A stretch of 64,000 nucleotides of DNA from Agarophyton chilense (taxonomy: Eukaryota > Rhodophyta > Florideophyceae > Gracilariales > Gracilariaceae): contig JARGXX010000111.1 of assembly GCA_030374765.1 (NCBI GenBank), positions 62,001-126,000 on the forward strand. Direction: 5' to 3'. This document shows positions 23,101 to 32,929 of the stretch, piece by piece. The notes under the pieces were generated by a model. That model was not told the origin of the DNA and did not search any database. It worked only from the letters and a program-made list of their open reading frames with translations. The position numbers were made by a program, and so were the translations under genes. The first letter of the stretch is position 1. The number at the start of each line of letters is the position of its first letter.

Positions 23101-24198
23101 CTCTGGTTCGAAGACATTTCTTCTTATCTATCCTCCATCGGTTTCAAACCGCTCCAATCTGCTTCTTGTGTCTTTCTATTCGGAACTGGAACGAATAAGG
23201 TCATCGTTCTGGCCTATGTGGATGATCTCAGCATTTTCGGACCGGCTCATATGACTACATGGGTCAAGGAAAAACTCTGCATTAAGTATGATATTTCTGA
23301 TCTTGGTCGAACCGATTTATATCTTGGTGTTTCTTTTCATGAGAACCACAGAGGAATTCTGCTTCACCAACGCCCGCTCATTGAAAAGATCATCAAAATG
23401 TGTCATATGTATACTGCAACACCCGTCGCTGCTCCTCTTCCTCAAACACATTGTCTGTATGACGCATTGAAAGTTCCCAGTGACTCTGAATGTTCGGCTA
23501 TGATGAATGTGCCATACAAGGAGATTCTTGGATCGCTACTTTTTCTAAGTACTCGCACCCGACCGGATTTGTGCACAGCGGTGTCCATGCTTGGAAAGTT
23601 TGCATCTAACCCTTCACCTGAACATTGGCAATGCATGAAGAAGGTAGTACGGTACTTGCTTGCGACGAAGCATTACGGCTTGGAAATACCATACAGCGCC
23701 TTTTCTTCTGTCGCGTCTTGGTCCAATGCCAATTGGGGCCGTGATCTGGATAAACATCGACCGAGGGAGGGTCATGTAATCACTATTGGTGACGTTCCTG
23801 TGATTTGAAGTTCGAAGTTCCAGAAATCAACGGCTTTATCGACAACAGAAGCTGAGTTCTATGCTATCTCGGAATGCATTAAACAACTCACTTGGATCAG
23901 GAACGTTCTAAATGAACTGGGGTTTGCACTGAACTACCCGATTCCTTTGTTACAGGACAATCTTGGTGCAATTGCATGGACGAAAACCCTATTTGGCATG
24001 CGAAAAGTGAAGCACATTGAACTAAGGCATCATCACGTATTGGATGCTGTCAATCAAGGACTTATAGCGATTCATCACGTTCCGTCTGAGAAAAATCGAG
24101 CAGATATATTCACGAAGTCTCTGATTGGAGAACTGTTTGCAGTGCATCGAACAGCTCTCCATGTTTCACCCGTACCGGTCGAGGGGGGATCTCAGTGA
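20142..24198 (+). pseudogene. Copia gag-pol polyprotein, one frameshift and three stops
   Basis: I chose the ATG at 20,142 (CACCATGG context). Gag runs to a one-base frameshift between about 20,440 and 20,470. The long frame 20,422-22,350 then shows the zinc knuckle C96-x2-C99-x4-H104-x4-C109, protease DSGS at 180-183, the integrase zinc domain H350/H355/C381/C384, and the integrase core D409, D471, E505. A single TGA (22,348) is followed in the same frame by an acidic linker and RT (HWKDAIRTEFETIRNLGTYE, HIDVKGAFLHANM). A TAA sits at 23,071, where the family has K-x-LYG. RT then continues with LYGTREAPRLW and VLAYVDDLSIFG. A TGA at 23,806 sits where RNase H has Trp (VIWSSK). RNase H ends with STTEAEFYA, LLQDNLGAIAW and SEKNRADIFTKSL. 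The first RNase H Asp appears as SNANW, a likely loss. Confidence 0.96.
24181..24189 (+). other. Polypurine tract of the copia element
   Basis: GAGGGGGGA abuts the 3' LTR. This is the usual plus-strand primer position for LTR retrotransposons. Confidence 0.85.
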
Positions 24199-24437
24199 AC
24201 TAGAATGTTTGTATCATGGTCAATTTATTCTTGAATTGCTTACGTGACTTTCGTTTGATTTTGTATTTGTATTTGTTTACGAGAGCATACACTTCGTAGT
24301 TTATTGCTCTCGTATTGGTCTGTTGAGTATAAAGGAAGGAATGCTGATCTTACTTTTTGTATCAGCAGTCCTCAACTACTGTCGTCTTGATTTCACCTAA
24401 CTAGCCTCCCCTACCCTCATTTGCACTCGACCTGAGA
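24190..24437 (+). repeat. 3' LTR of the copia element
   Basis: This 248-bp LTR has the same length and the same TCTCAG/CTGAGA ends as the 5' copy. It begins right after the polypurine tract. It matches the 5' LTR over its full length with scattered substitutions and no length change. Confidence 0.93.
24278..24371 (+). promoter_or_regulatory. Hairpin-TATA-hairpin block of the 3' LTR
   Basis: The first hairpin is perfect here too (24,278-24,287 with 24,305-24,314), as is the TATAAAG box (24,328-24,334). The second hairpin (24,338-24,348 with 24,361-24,371) has one mismatch, GGAATGCTGAT against ATCAGCAGTCC. Confidence 0.7.
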
Positions 24438-25027
24438 TGAAGCGCTGCGAGAGAATGGGCAGATGTTACTTTTTTCGAATTCATGCTACAATCTGACAGA
24501 GGAGTCATCCGCACCCGTGGGGCCGTGAAAGCTTGAACTACTCGTCGCCAGAAGAAATTTTCTGCTTGACTGGCAATCCCAGCTGAAACAAATATACGGA
24601 GAACTTTAAAGATCGATCCAGAAATGCTCCGCAGAATGTAGATATCGTCGAAGCCAATCTTCAAGAGAGCTATTGAATTTTCTGCGCACATTGACGATCC
24701 GCAGGTAAGGCTTTTCAGGAAGTCCCCTCTCCCAACTCTGTCCAGCGTAAAAATTTGTTGCGCTGTTTCCGTGGCGATTCTTTCCAGGACGCACGAAGCC
24801 TCTGGTGTAGTCTGATCCTTCAATATAATATATTCAGTAAGCAGCCTTTCACACTTGTGCAGTAAATTATTTGCCTTAACCAGGGATTGCATGGCAGATA
24901 TCCTTCCATTGAAATACCTTCGATAGGTCAAAGTGCTCAAAAGCGTTGATATGATCGTCGAAATCATTGAGTAGTTCTTTAAAGGGGCCCTGAAGTCTTT
25001 TTCAAAGCCGGGAATGTTGCATGGCAA
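24401..25027 (-). CDS. Unrecognised 208-codon ORF with its end in the copia LTR
   Basis: I do not recognise this protein. It is predicted largely helical, with hydrophobic heptad-like stretches (NNLLHKCERLLTEYIIL, SIFKVLRIFVSAGIASQ). The last dozen codons and the stop lie inside the 3' LTR, so if this was a host gene the insertion removed its real C-terminus. The matching remainder is not visible on the other side of the element. A frame this long is unusual but possible by chance, so this may be neither a gene nor coding. Confidence 0.3.
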   Translation of the reverse strand: MPCNIPGFEKDFRAPLKNYSMISTIISTLLSTLTYRRYFNGRISAMQSLVKANNLLHKCERLLTEYIILKDQTTPEASCVLERIATETAQQIFTLDRVGRGDFLKSLTCGSSMCAENSIALLKIGFDDIYILRSISGSIFKVLRIFVSAGIASQAENFFWRRVVQAFTAPRVRMTPLSDCSMNSKKVTSAHSLAALHLRSSANEGRGG

Positions 25028-25029
25028 AG

Positions 25030-25543
25030 AGGTTCTGTATCATCAGTGGCTTCGCCAAGGATGCTAAAAGTGTGGAAATGTGTTTTTAGATTAGTTACGA
25101 TTTAAAAATGCAGAACAACGGTGTGGGTTGGTAAGTCGTCGCAAAGAATGAAGAATGGACTTTGTACGCAAAGCTGACTGACGAAGTTCTGCGCGTTAAA
25201 GTCTGCAGACGACGAAACGCTCGGGCTGAAAAAAATCGTGTTGGTGTTTGTAAAAGTGGTTCCCATCCTTTTCAATAGTTGAAATGTTGCAGTTCCAGAC
25301 CTGAGACCTTGTTACAGAAATTTTGTGATCTTAACTCTTTTGTAAATGTGGTCACTGTCGGAGGGGTTGTGGTCGGGTATTTTCGAAGTCGCAGAAATGG
25401 TCCATCACCTCCTGATAGCTGACCGTATAGGTCCTAAACCAGAACCTCCGGTCCTCACATTAAACAGCAGTAGCACCAAAGGGCTAGCATTTTTACTATT
25501 CGTTTCAATTTTTGTGTAATACTTTACGTACAATCCACTCACA
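25030..25543. other. Spacer, no gene seen
   Basis: I see nothing coding or structured between the 208-codon ORF and the duplicated segment. Confidence 0.5.
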
Positions 25544-28040
25544 CAAATTGGAAAGGTTTGATAGTAATTTCTGACATCAAAATCATTTATTTTGTTCAGT
25601 CTTGGACCATATTTCTATACCAAAGCGGCTAAGTTGATGAAAGAACTGTGCAGCACGATAGCAACCTTGAAAATCATTCGTAGCTCTTTCTCGCTCTTAA
25701 TCGTGCAGCCGCACTCTTCCCCCACACTCAAAAGCTTGCTCCCTCCTTCCAGGTAGGAATATCAGTACAACTCAATTGCCGTAATTTGTGTTGTACCCGC
25801 CAGAAGCTCCATCGGAGCTCCCCTTCGCGCTCTTCACGCTACAATCCTCCAATAAACAGACTTTCAGGAGGGGAGCAGCCGCTCGTCAAGACCATTTTTA
25901 TAATTAAACGCGATGGAAAGCGAAATTTTCTGGCTTTTGCGATTGGATACATTGTGACTATCAAAAAACACAGTGCAAATATGAAATGAGCCTTCTGAAA
26001 AAGACTCAAACGATGGGAGAACTTTCAGATTGTGTCGATAGTATGGAGGTTCAGAACTTTTTCGTTGCCTACAAGCAAGCAAATGATCTTCTCATGTTTG
26101 TTAACGATTGTAGTCTTGAAAATGAACCAATCATGGTGGAAGTACTTCAGTCTTTGGACGAAACTCTTAATATGACGGTGCATGAACAAGCGTATGAGGA
26201 AGCGGTGCTGGAAAATTTGGAGACTGTTCTACTGGTAGTAGATGAGTATGGAAATCAAAGAGGCGTAATTATGGAGGGGGAAGTGGCTGCATTAGTTGTT
26301 TGAGTCGGGCAACAAGGGGGAAGCTTAATATCTCAAGTTCCCCATGGTGAATAAACTTAAAAACAAGCTCTACAGACAGCTCGCGATCAAATCACTGTAT
26401 AAATCTTAAGCTAAAGAAAGTTGTAAGAGTGGCACTGCTACCTCAGATTGTGGAAAAAATTGATGCTTTCAAAATTATGCTGTGCTCTCCGCGGATCTCC
26501 CAAAAAAACAAGTCGTCGTCACCTTTTTTCATTCGTAATTTTCTCTGTACTCTACTTCGTCAAGGTCCGTCAGCATGTTGAGTGGTCAGAGTCAATGGAC
26601 GGTTTGAACGAGCTGGCGTGCAATGAAGATCGAGGAGGTACGACCCAGCTTTGGAGGAAGTAGCCATAGTTTTTGACAAGTGACCCAAATCTTCAAACTA
26701 ATGAGAAAAACCTTATGATATTACTAACTGAGAAGTATTACCCGACCTTTGAAAAGACGCACCACTTGAGTAGCTTGCTAGTGTGACTGATTCAGCATCA
26801 TCGTCATCATTTGTGGAAGGATGACGCAGGGCGAGCTCCTCTTTAGAGCGTTCATCTACACGATTCTTCTCATCACTATGTTTGGTTTGAGATCCATGAT
26901 CAGACCCGGAAACCTCTGTACTATCGAGTGACCGCCCAGTTGCAGAAAAGGAGTGCCATGATGACGAAACAGTACGAGTTGAAACTTCACATTCGTCTGC
27001 AGAACGGTGGAGAGAAGTTCTTTCGTCGTTTGTGGAGTTCAGTTCAGACTGTTGACGTGTCATGGCTTTCGCCTTGAACGTCGATGTTTCCATGGCGTAA
27101 GTTCCCCAAAACGGAGCGTATCTTTGAAAGCAGCATTCCAAGCACAGAGTCATTCTGTTCATTTTCGCTCGTCCCGTGAATCCCAAGATGTTCTTCTTTG
27201 GATAACTGCTCTCATGGGTTTCCAAAACTAAAAGTTGAATAACTCGAAGTATGCTAGCTGGTGGTTTTAGCAAGCTGTACGCCTTTCTCCTCAACGTCAT
27301 ACTGATCCTCTTTACTTTTTCGTTAACTGCTTGCTGCAATGAAAATGGCCACGAGGTGCATAGAGTCGTCTTGGGAGTGCAAGCGTACGAAGTTTGCCTT
27401 TCTGGCGCTTTCGTCGTCTACTTCGTCATCATACTAATCGTTTGTAGAAATGAGCACCGGCTCCGTGGAAGACTCCTTGTAGGATGCGGAATCACTTGGT
27501 GTGTGAGAGCCGGCACCTCCCACCGTCCTGGCACTATCATCACCTTCTTTCTCAAGATAGCCATTTCTGTCTTCATTGGCCACCTGCTCCGATGAGGTCC
27601 CAGAGACCGTCCTATAATCACGAGAGGAATGCGATGCCACGTCGTTTTCACTCCTTGCGCTTTTTCATCCAATAAAATATGGTTTTCATCGCTTTCGATG
27701 TTTACCGCCTGCGCTTATAGTGTCCCAGCGCAAAAGACGAATCAGAAAAGGATCTTGTAAACTGTGAAACGATCTCCTTGGGGTTCCATGGGTTTTCGTC
27801 GACTTCTTTGGCCCCTCCATCATTCTCACTCTACGTAGTCTTATCCATTTCCCGGTCCTTAGAAGACTCTCTGGTGTCGTCCGAATCGTTCCAGTGGCTG
27901 TTTGACATCTTCGTGCAAGAAGATCCTTCGCTTGTTTACGCAGAAGCATTTCCGGACCCACTTTGGAAGCGACGATCAGACAGCGCACCGGTGAATGACG
28001 TGTGGTAGCTTCCTTGTTGTACACTTTCCACCTCACCGGA
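25544..28040. repeat. Segmental duplication, copy 1
   Basis: About 2.5 kb here matches 54,673-57,190 in the same orientation, starting at ACAAATTGG(G/A)AAGGTTTG and fading after GTAGCTTCC. It includes a dead coatomer zeta gene (+) and a convergent low-complexity gene (-), with the order and spacing kept. The two copies differ by many substitutions and small indels. Confidence 0.85.
25786..26410 (+). pseudogene. Coatomer subunit zeta (zeta-COP), dead copy 1
   Basis: Zeta-COP is the small longin-type subunit of the COPI coat used in Golgi traffic. The N-terminal strand reads RLSGGEQPLVKTIFIIKRDGKR. After a one-base deletion near 25,985 the frame 25,986-26,303 reads LLKKTQTM, FFVAYKQANDLLMFVNDCSLENEPI, EVLQSLDETLN and LENLETVLLVVDEYGNQRGVI. 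It stops where copy 2 has AARVGQQGG; the codon is TGA against CGA. Beyond it a readable but stop-ridden tail continues (VGQQGGSLISQVPHGE). Length and order match the roughly 180-residue family. Lesions differ from those in copy 2. Confidence 0.88.
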
Positions 28041-28110
28041 TGATGCATCGGAGTGGGTTGCGAAAAACTGTTGACAGCTCTCCCAACTGAGCCATTTAAA
28101 TGCCCATTAG
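26450..28110 (-). pseudogene. Convergent Ser/Thr/Asp-rich gene relic, copy 1
   Basis: I do not recognise the family. Two minus-strand frames, 27,640-27,434 and 27,339-26,713, encode low-complexity, charged and serine-rich text (SSSWHSFSATGRSLDSTEV, DDDDAESVTLASYSSGASF) typical of a disordered protein. The reason to call it a gene relic is that protein text is shared with copy 2 (EQVANxxRNGY, SFSAxGRSxxSTEV), in the same place and strand, tail-to-tail with zeta-COP. Frames change several times, so it is not translated as one protein. Confidence 0.45.
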
Positions 28111-28290
28111 ATATCCCATAGACGTGCGAAAATAGAACCAAACTTTATAGATATTTGGATGTTCAGTTGATGTACCTTCGCCATTCATTAGATATCCATC
28201 TGATGTGCACTATTTATATCCATTTGATGATCTATGGAGATTCATTTAATGCACGACAGATATCAAATAAAGTATCCGTCAGATTTCTGT
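28095..28290. repeat. Degenerate short tandem repeat
   Basis: Variants of a unit like ATTAGATATCCATxTGATGTGC recur about four to six times with substitutions and length changes, for example at 28,106, 28,183 and 28,217. The period is roughly 30-40 bases and irregular. No family is recognised. Confidence 0.4.
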
Positions 28291-28699
28291 GACAGAGCGT
28301 GACATTGTACACAAAGATGTACGCAATATGAATTTCAGATGTTCATCAGACAAAAAGCAGGAGCCCATTCATTTGTAGGCTTTTATGAAAGCGAGCCAAT
28401 AGTAGTTCGAAATTTGTAACAATGCTGTTCCAATTGTTGATTTCCGTGTAGTGTGCGTGGAAAGTAAATCAGTCCTTCCAAATGGCACCATATAAATTGC
28501 TAATATATAAATTTAAATTCTAATCGCGTGGAAGCATGTGTCAGGCGATGTGGCGCTCAATTTGATGCTAAAATATTGATATGATATGGCATCTGGGAGC
28601 TGTTGCGTTTTTAAATTGCTTCGTTGGCACTTTTGCTACTCGTCCCTATGTTGTATCCACTCTGGGTCGTCCAAGGTAGCCCCATTTCAGAGAACACCG

Positions 28700-31140
28700 C
28701 CAAGCTCTATTCCCATACCGCACGTCATATATGTTATGCAGGGATTGAAAAGCTTCTCCGGCCTCCATAGTCAAAGAATCTGACCAGACGTTTAATGCAG
28801 TGAATATCTTCTACCGTCTGAAGATTATCACGAAATGATCCCCTCCGCGGCCCATTTCCAAGACGAATTGATGAGACTCCTATCACTCTGTCTACAGATA
28901 ATCCATACTGTCAGTCGCCATGCACAACTTTTATGGTTTTCGATTGAATTAAGTGCTCATCGGTGCGCCGATAGCAGACTGACAGTTCCCATATTTTATT
29001 CACGCAACTGTTATAGACTGTACAGCTCTTGATTTCTCCGTCTACTAAGCCATCCTCGCCTTCATTGTCAAAATGTCTCGCAATCAAGCAACGCTGCTTG
29101 GCCCTGCATCCGTTCTATTTCTGGCGATTTTTGAATTGTTTCAAAGTTTCCGCCGTTTATGCTTGTGAACCATCCGAAACTTCAATGTTTTTGAATGTAT
29201 TCATGAGATCAATTTCGACGTCGAATGCAGTGATCGGTAGCATATTCATTGCAAATGTATGTGCTTGCGCTCGTCGGCCACTATCACCATCCACCATTCC
29301 CAGGCCATCCAGTTCAGTTATGCAAAGACATTCATGAACCACTGGATATAATTCATCATCGACCTCAAACTCCTCGTCATATTCAAGCTCTTCACCTGTG
29401 GTATCTGCCTTAGAATCATCCGTCTTGGATGGGGCGTACCTAGAGAGGCCTTTGCCACCGTTTAACAGTCTTCGACAAAATATGTTCAGCGTCTTGTGGT
29501 ATAAATTCGCCTCAGGGTGTAATCTTAATTGCACCATATCAGAAACTTCTCCAGCTACTCTTCAAGTGAAAAATTGCGAAAAGTTGAAAATTGAACCACA
29601 TGCCTTCATCATTGATGGGATCTGTAATATTGTGTGTGTTGTTGAAGTGAAGCAGAATGCGTGCTTCGAGTCGAAAAGGAATATTTCCGCTATCAGGACA
29701 TACATTTGTTGAAGAATCTTTTCTAGATCTTTTATATTTGTCCTGGATGGTGCGGTATCGAAAATGATTTGCGCTGCTTCGGAGGTCAGTGCCAAAGTAT
29801 GTATGGCATGCCACTGCCCATAGTTTTGTTATACGTAAATTAACACCTCTTCCGTTGAATACAATGGGTCCATAAAACAGCGAAAGGCTCTTGAAATGCT
29901 CAGCCTTAAAAGATGAGAGATACTCATATGATTAAGTCGGCCTGCCCCACGTAGAAGGGATACCATGGAAGCCGCTCTCCAGTGATTCGTTGATTATTCG
30001 CAGAGTGGTTTGGGATATTATGTATGGTGATATTTTGGCGACACAACCCGGGTGGGTACCAATTCAAAGTGCGTTCGAGTGCTTAATCCATCCCAGGAGC
30101 CACTGATACATAGTGGAATATGAAAAACCGTTAAGAATATCGAATGATAATCAAGAGATATAAGGTCTTCGCTTCACCCCACTATCTTTAATGATGCTTT
30201 GAATCACTGTGAAACTGCTACTTCGTCTTGCTAAATCCAGATTTCTCTATACTTGATGCATTACAGATCGTGTTCTGGATTTTTGCGCATTCAATTCCAA
30301 TCAAAGCACTCTTGCCTCCGACCATCACTACTCGCTTTTCTAGATCTCCCACCCGACTTCGAAAATCAGGTATCATCCAATGTCTACCTCTAAATCTACC
30401 AATTTGTTTCGATATCCTATGGTACTTCCCACCGGGCTTGAAAACTTTATGACCCTTGATTCCTAGAATCTTACTAGCATCTGGCCAGTCCGCCGAGAAG
30501 AACATAAGATATTCATACAGAGTGCGATAGGCACCGTTCGCAAATTTCACGAAAATACCTGTTTCTAACTTGCAAAAGTTATCCGCTATAAGTTTGATGA
30601 ACATATCACATTGTTGAGCGTCATTCGATCCCGGTACAAAAGCTGGCTGCAGTGTATTACAGGACTTGAAACGCTGTTCCGGACAGGGATTCATATTGAC
30701 AAATATTATGGGCCAGATTGACCTCGAGCCTCTGTTTTCTTTGAATATTTCCACTCCATCCGATGAAATTGTGAGAAACACGAACAGATCTGAGTAGATG
30801 TCGCAGTTCTGCAGTCGGTTTCCATGTGCACGACGGAAGTATGCTCCATCTTAACAGTCGCAAATGTATTCGTAACGGCCTCTCCTGGTGGCATTGCACG
30901 CTTCCTGACTCCCAGTTAAAAAACTGCTGAAAGAATCAGGCTTAGCGCACAGGGCAGTAAGCTCGTCTAATATAGGAGTATACCAGAATCTACAACCGGT
31001 GGTCACGGATGCCAAGCAGTGCGTAGTTGGGCAGGATTTATCTTCTGCAGACTCGTGTAGAATCGTAGCATGTCGACGTGGACAGGTTATACGGTACGCT
31101 TTTCTGAATCTCGAGTGTTTCAGAGCAAACCGCATCACAA
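28700..31140 (-). pseudogene. CACTA/Plavaka-type (Tnp2-like) transposase relic 1
   Basis: Reading the minus strand, an N-terminal part lies at 31,138-30,851. The core follows at about 30,860-30,218: SSDGVEIFKENRGSRSIWPIIFVNMN, PAFVPGSNDAQQCD and FFSADWPDASKILGIKGH. These match the Tnp2 series DGF...S.WP..., N...P...R, IPG..., D.PA..k..g..g. A C-terminal acidic segment is at 29,537-29,157 (HECLCITELDGLG). Frames change between parts and stops occur, so it is dead. It has the same architecture as the plus-strand copies at 40.8 and 58.7 kb but is diverged from both. Confidence 0.78.
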
Positions 31141-32420
31141 CCTTATAATTGTACTCTGAATAAACTACGTGTGTCTGGCGGTCGTCAGCCGTTGCAAGAG
31201 ACCTCCCAGTTCAACAACTTGTAAGACTTCTAGAAGTCACAGCGCTTCCCTTCGCTTCGCATCATGAACTTCCGGGATGGCCAAATCATCAGTGTCCTCT
31301 GAACTATCGTAGCTGTTTTCATAATTATGGTCGTATTCGTCCGGTTCTTCTTGGGCTTTACTTTGTACAGTGGTTCTACTGGTCTCTCAATGAGGCTGTC
31401 CTGGAATCGGATGGAGATTGGTGGAAGCTTGTTGCAGCTGGTGGACAATTGTTTAGGTTTGATGAAGGCCAAATGATTCATTTTGATACAAAACCTCATC
31501 TTCAGTGCCAATGAGAGCGTGGTGGTCTGTGTTTTTCACGATAAGATCAACGAAGGCGCATATAATTGAGTTAACGAAAGATCTGGAGCTAACACATGGT
31601 TCTCTCCTCACTGTAGTCCGCGCCGCCGTCTCTTCCGGGAGGGCTCTGCAATTTGAATGCTGGAGTTATGTTTTTCATCGTAGATAGGCTCGTTTTCGTC
31701 AACGCAATGGTCGACGGAGTGGCTGTGCTGAGGAGGAGAGCGTGATTAACGGTTTCTTTGGTTTCGGTTGGTATCACTACTAGTGTGGGTGGCTGTAGAA
31801 ATCAGTGCTCTTTTCATAATTCTACTTCTTCTATGACCCATTCTGAATTACTTACCATTTCTGCTGAGAACACCCACAGCGGCATATAAAAGAATGGCTG
31901 AGGGAGGTGGAGAAGGAATAAGGGAAGATAAATGCGAAGGAAATGCATCGTAGGGGGGGGTTTCTGATCATAACTCTTGGAAGACTGCAGATTGAACGCC
32001 AACGAGACTGAATATGTGCTCAAGTGTCTGACAGAGTTTTACTCGAAGTCTTTGTTCACTTCGCTAAATTACCACGCTTCTTGTCGAAACGAAACTGTAC
32101 GCCTCCATTGAGATTTTATAAGATGCACGGACGATAGCAGACAAATGTGTTTTTCGTTCTTTCGAGTTCTCTCAACGAGTCCCCAAAGGTCACTAAAGCT
32201 ACCTTTGGCTTCTTATAAGTCGATCTCTCCCATGAGCCAAACGATTGGTTTACTTTTCCAGGAGTTGGAAAAAGCTTTTAAAAAATGCCGGGGTCGCTAG
32301 AGAAGAACAGCAATCAAGCCGATCAATCACAGACGTTTAAAAGCTTTCTAAGCATCCCAAGCCTAGTATAATTCAGACGTAAGGATAAGAATGGTTTAGA
32401 AGGAAACAGATCCGAGCGCC
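31140..32420. other. Unassigned stretch
   Basis: A 93-codon minus frame (31,511-31,230), basic and Thr/Ile-rich, may belong to the upstream part of transposase relic 1. Otherwise only short frames are seen. A run of nine G lies near 31,950. Confidence 0.35.
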
Positions 32421-32422
32421 GC

Positions 32423-32929
32423 ATGCGACAGGTTTTCAATGCAAAAATGGTTTCCTATGAAGATAGAAAGTATGATGAAAATCGTCCGAATTCTGCAGAG
32501 ATAGTCTATGCTATCTTTTGGAGCATTCGAGATCATGTGTACGATGTTCGGAAATTTTCTCATAATGGGAGCTTAACGTATCGCCCATTGCAAAAGAATC
32601 ATCCTCTTGTCGTGATGGAACTTCGTTTCAAAATGGAAAAGCACTACAACATATTGAAGTACGCTCAAGAGCAGTGGGCGGCTAACTTTCTTATGGAAGA
32701 AGCGTTTCGACGTTATCGTAACTACAAGAATGGTCGCAGGACTTCGGCAGGTGTCAAAGGTAACAGCCCAAATGGCATTGCTTCTCAACCACAGAAGACA
32801 GATTCGGCTGCAAATTCTTCCGTCGCGAATGCCAGTATTTCCCATCTGGTTGACGCCGATGACGAAACTACCCCTGTTCAAACCGTAACAGGAAGAGTTA
32901 ATGACTGCAGTACTCCTCTTCGTCTCTAA
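32423..32929 (+). CDS. Unrecognised 168-residue protein
   Basis: No family is recognised. The first 110 residues are aromatic- and charge-rich and look folded (EIVYAIFWSIRDHVYDVRKF, MEKHYNILKYAQEQWAANFL, FRRYRNYKNG). The last 60 are Ser/Asn/Thr/Gln-rich and look disordered. The stop is followed directly by more broken frames. It may be an exon or surviving part of a larger, partly dead gene, since the start is just the first ATG after a stop. No neighbour suggests a role. Confidence 0.4.
   Translation: MRQVFNAKMVSYEDRKYDENRPNSAEIVYAIFWSIRDHVYDVRKFSHNGSLTYRPLQKNHPLVVMELRFKMEKHYNILKYAQEQWAANFLMEEAFRRYRNYKNGRRTSAGVKGNSPNGIASQPQKTDSAANSSVANASISHLVDADDETTPVQTVTGRVNDCSTPLRL

Larger units (their letters stand above)
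19763..24437 (+). mobile_element. Nearly intact Ty1/copia retrotransposon, 4,675 bp
   Basis: Two direct 248-bp LTRs flank one gag-pol frame with Ty1/copia order (gag, protease, integrase, RT, RNase H). I count 16 differences between the LTRs, about 94% identity, so the insertion is old enough to have diverged but far younger than the gypsy copies. A primer-binding site directly follows the 5' LTR and a polypurine tract directly precedes the 3' LTR, which fixes both inner boundaries. No target-site duplication is visible. The frame carries one frameshift and three stops, so this copy is probably non-autonomous. Confidence 0.96.
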
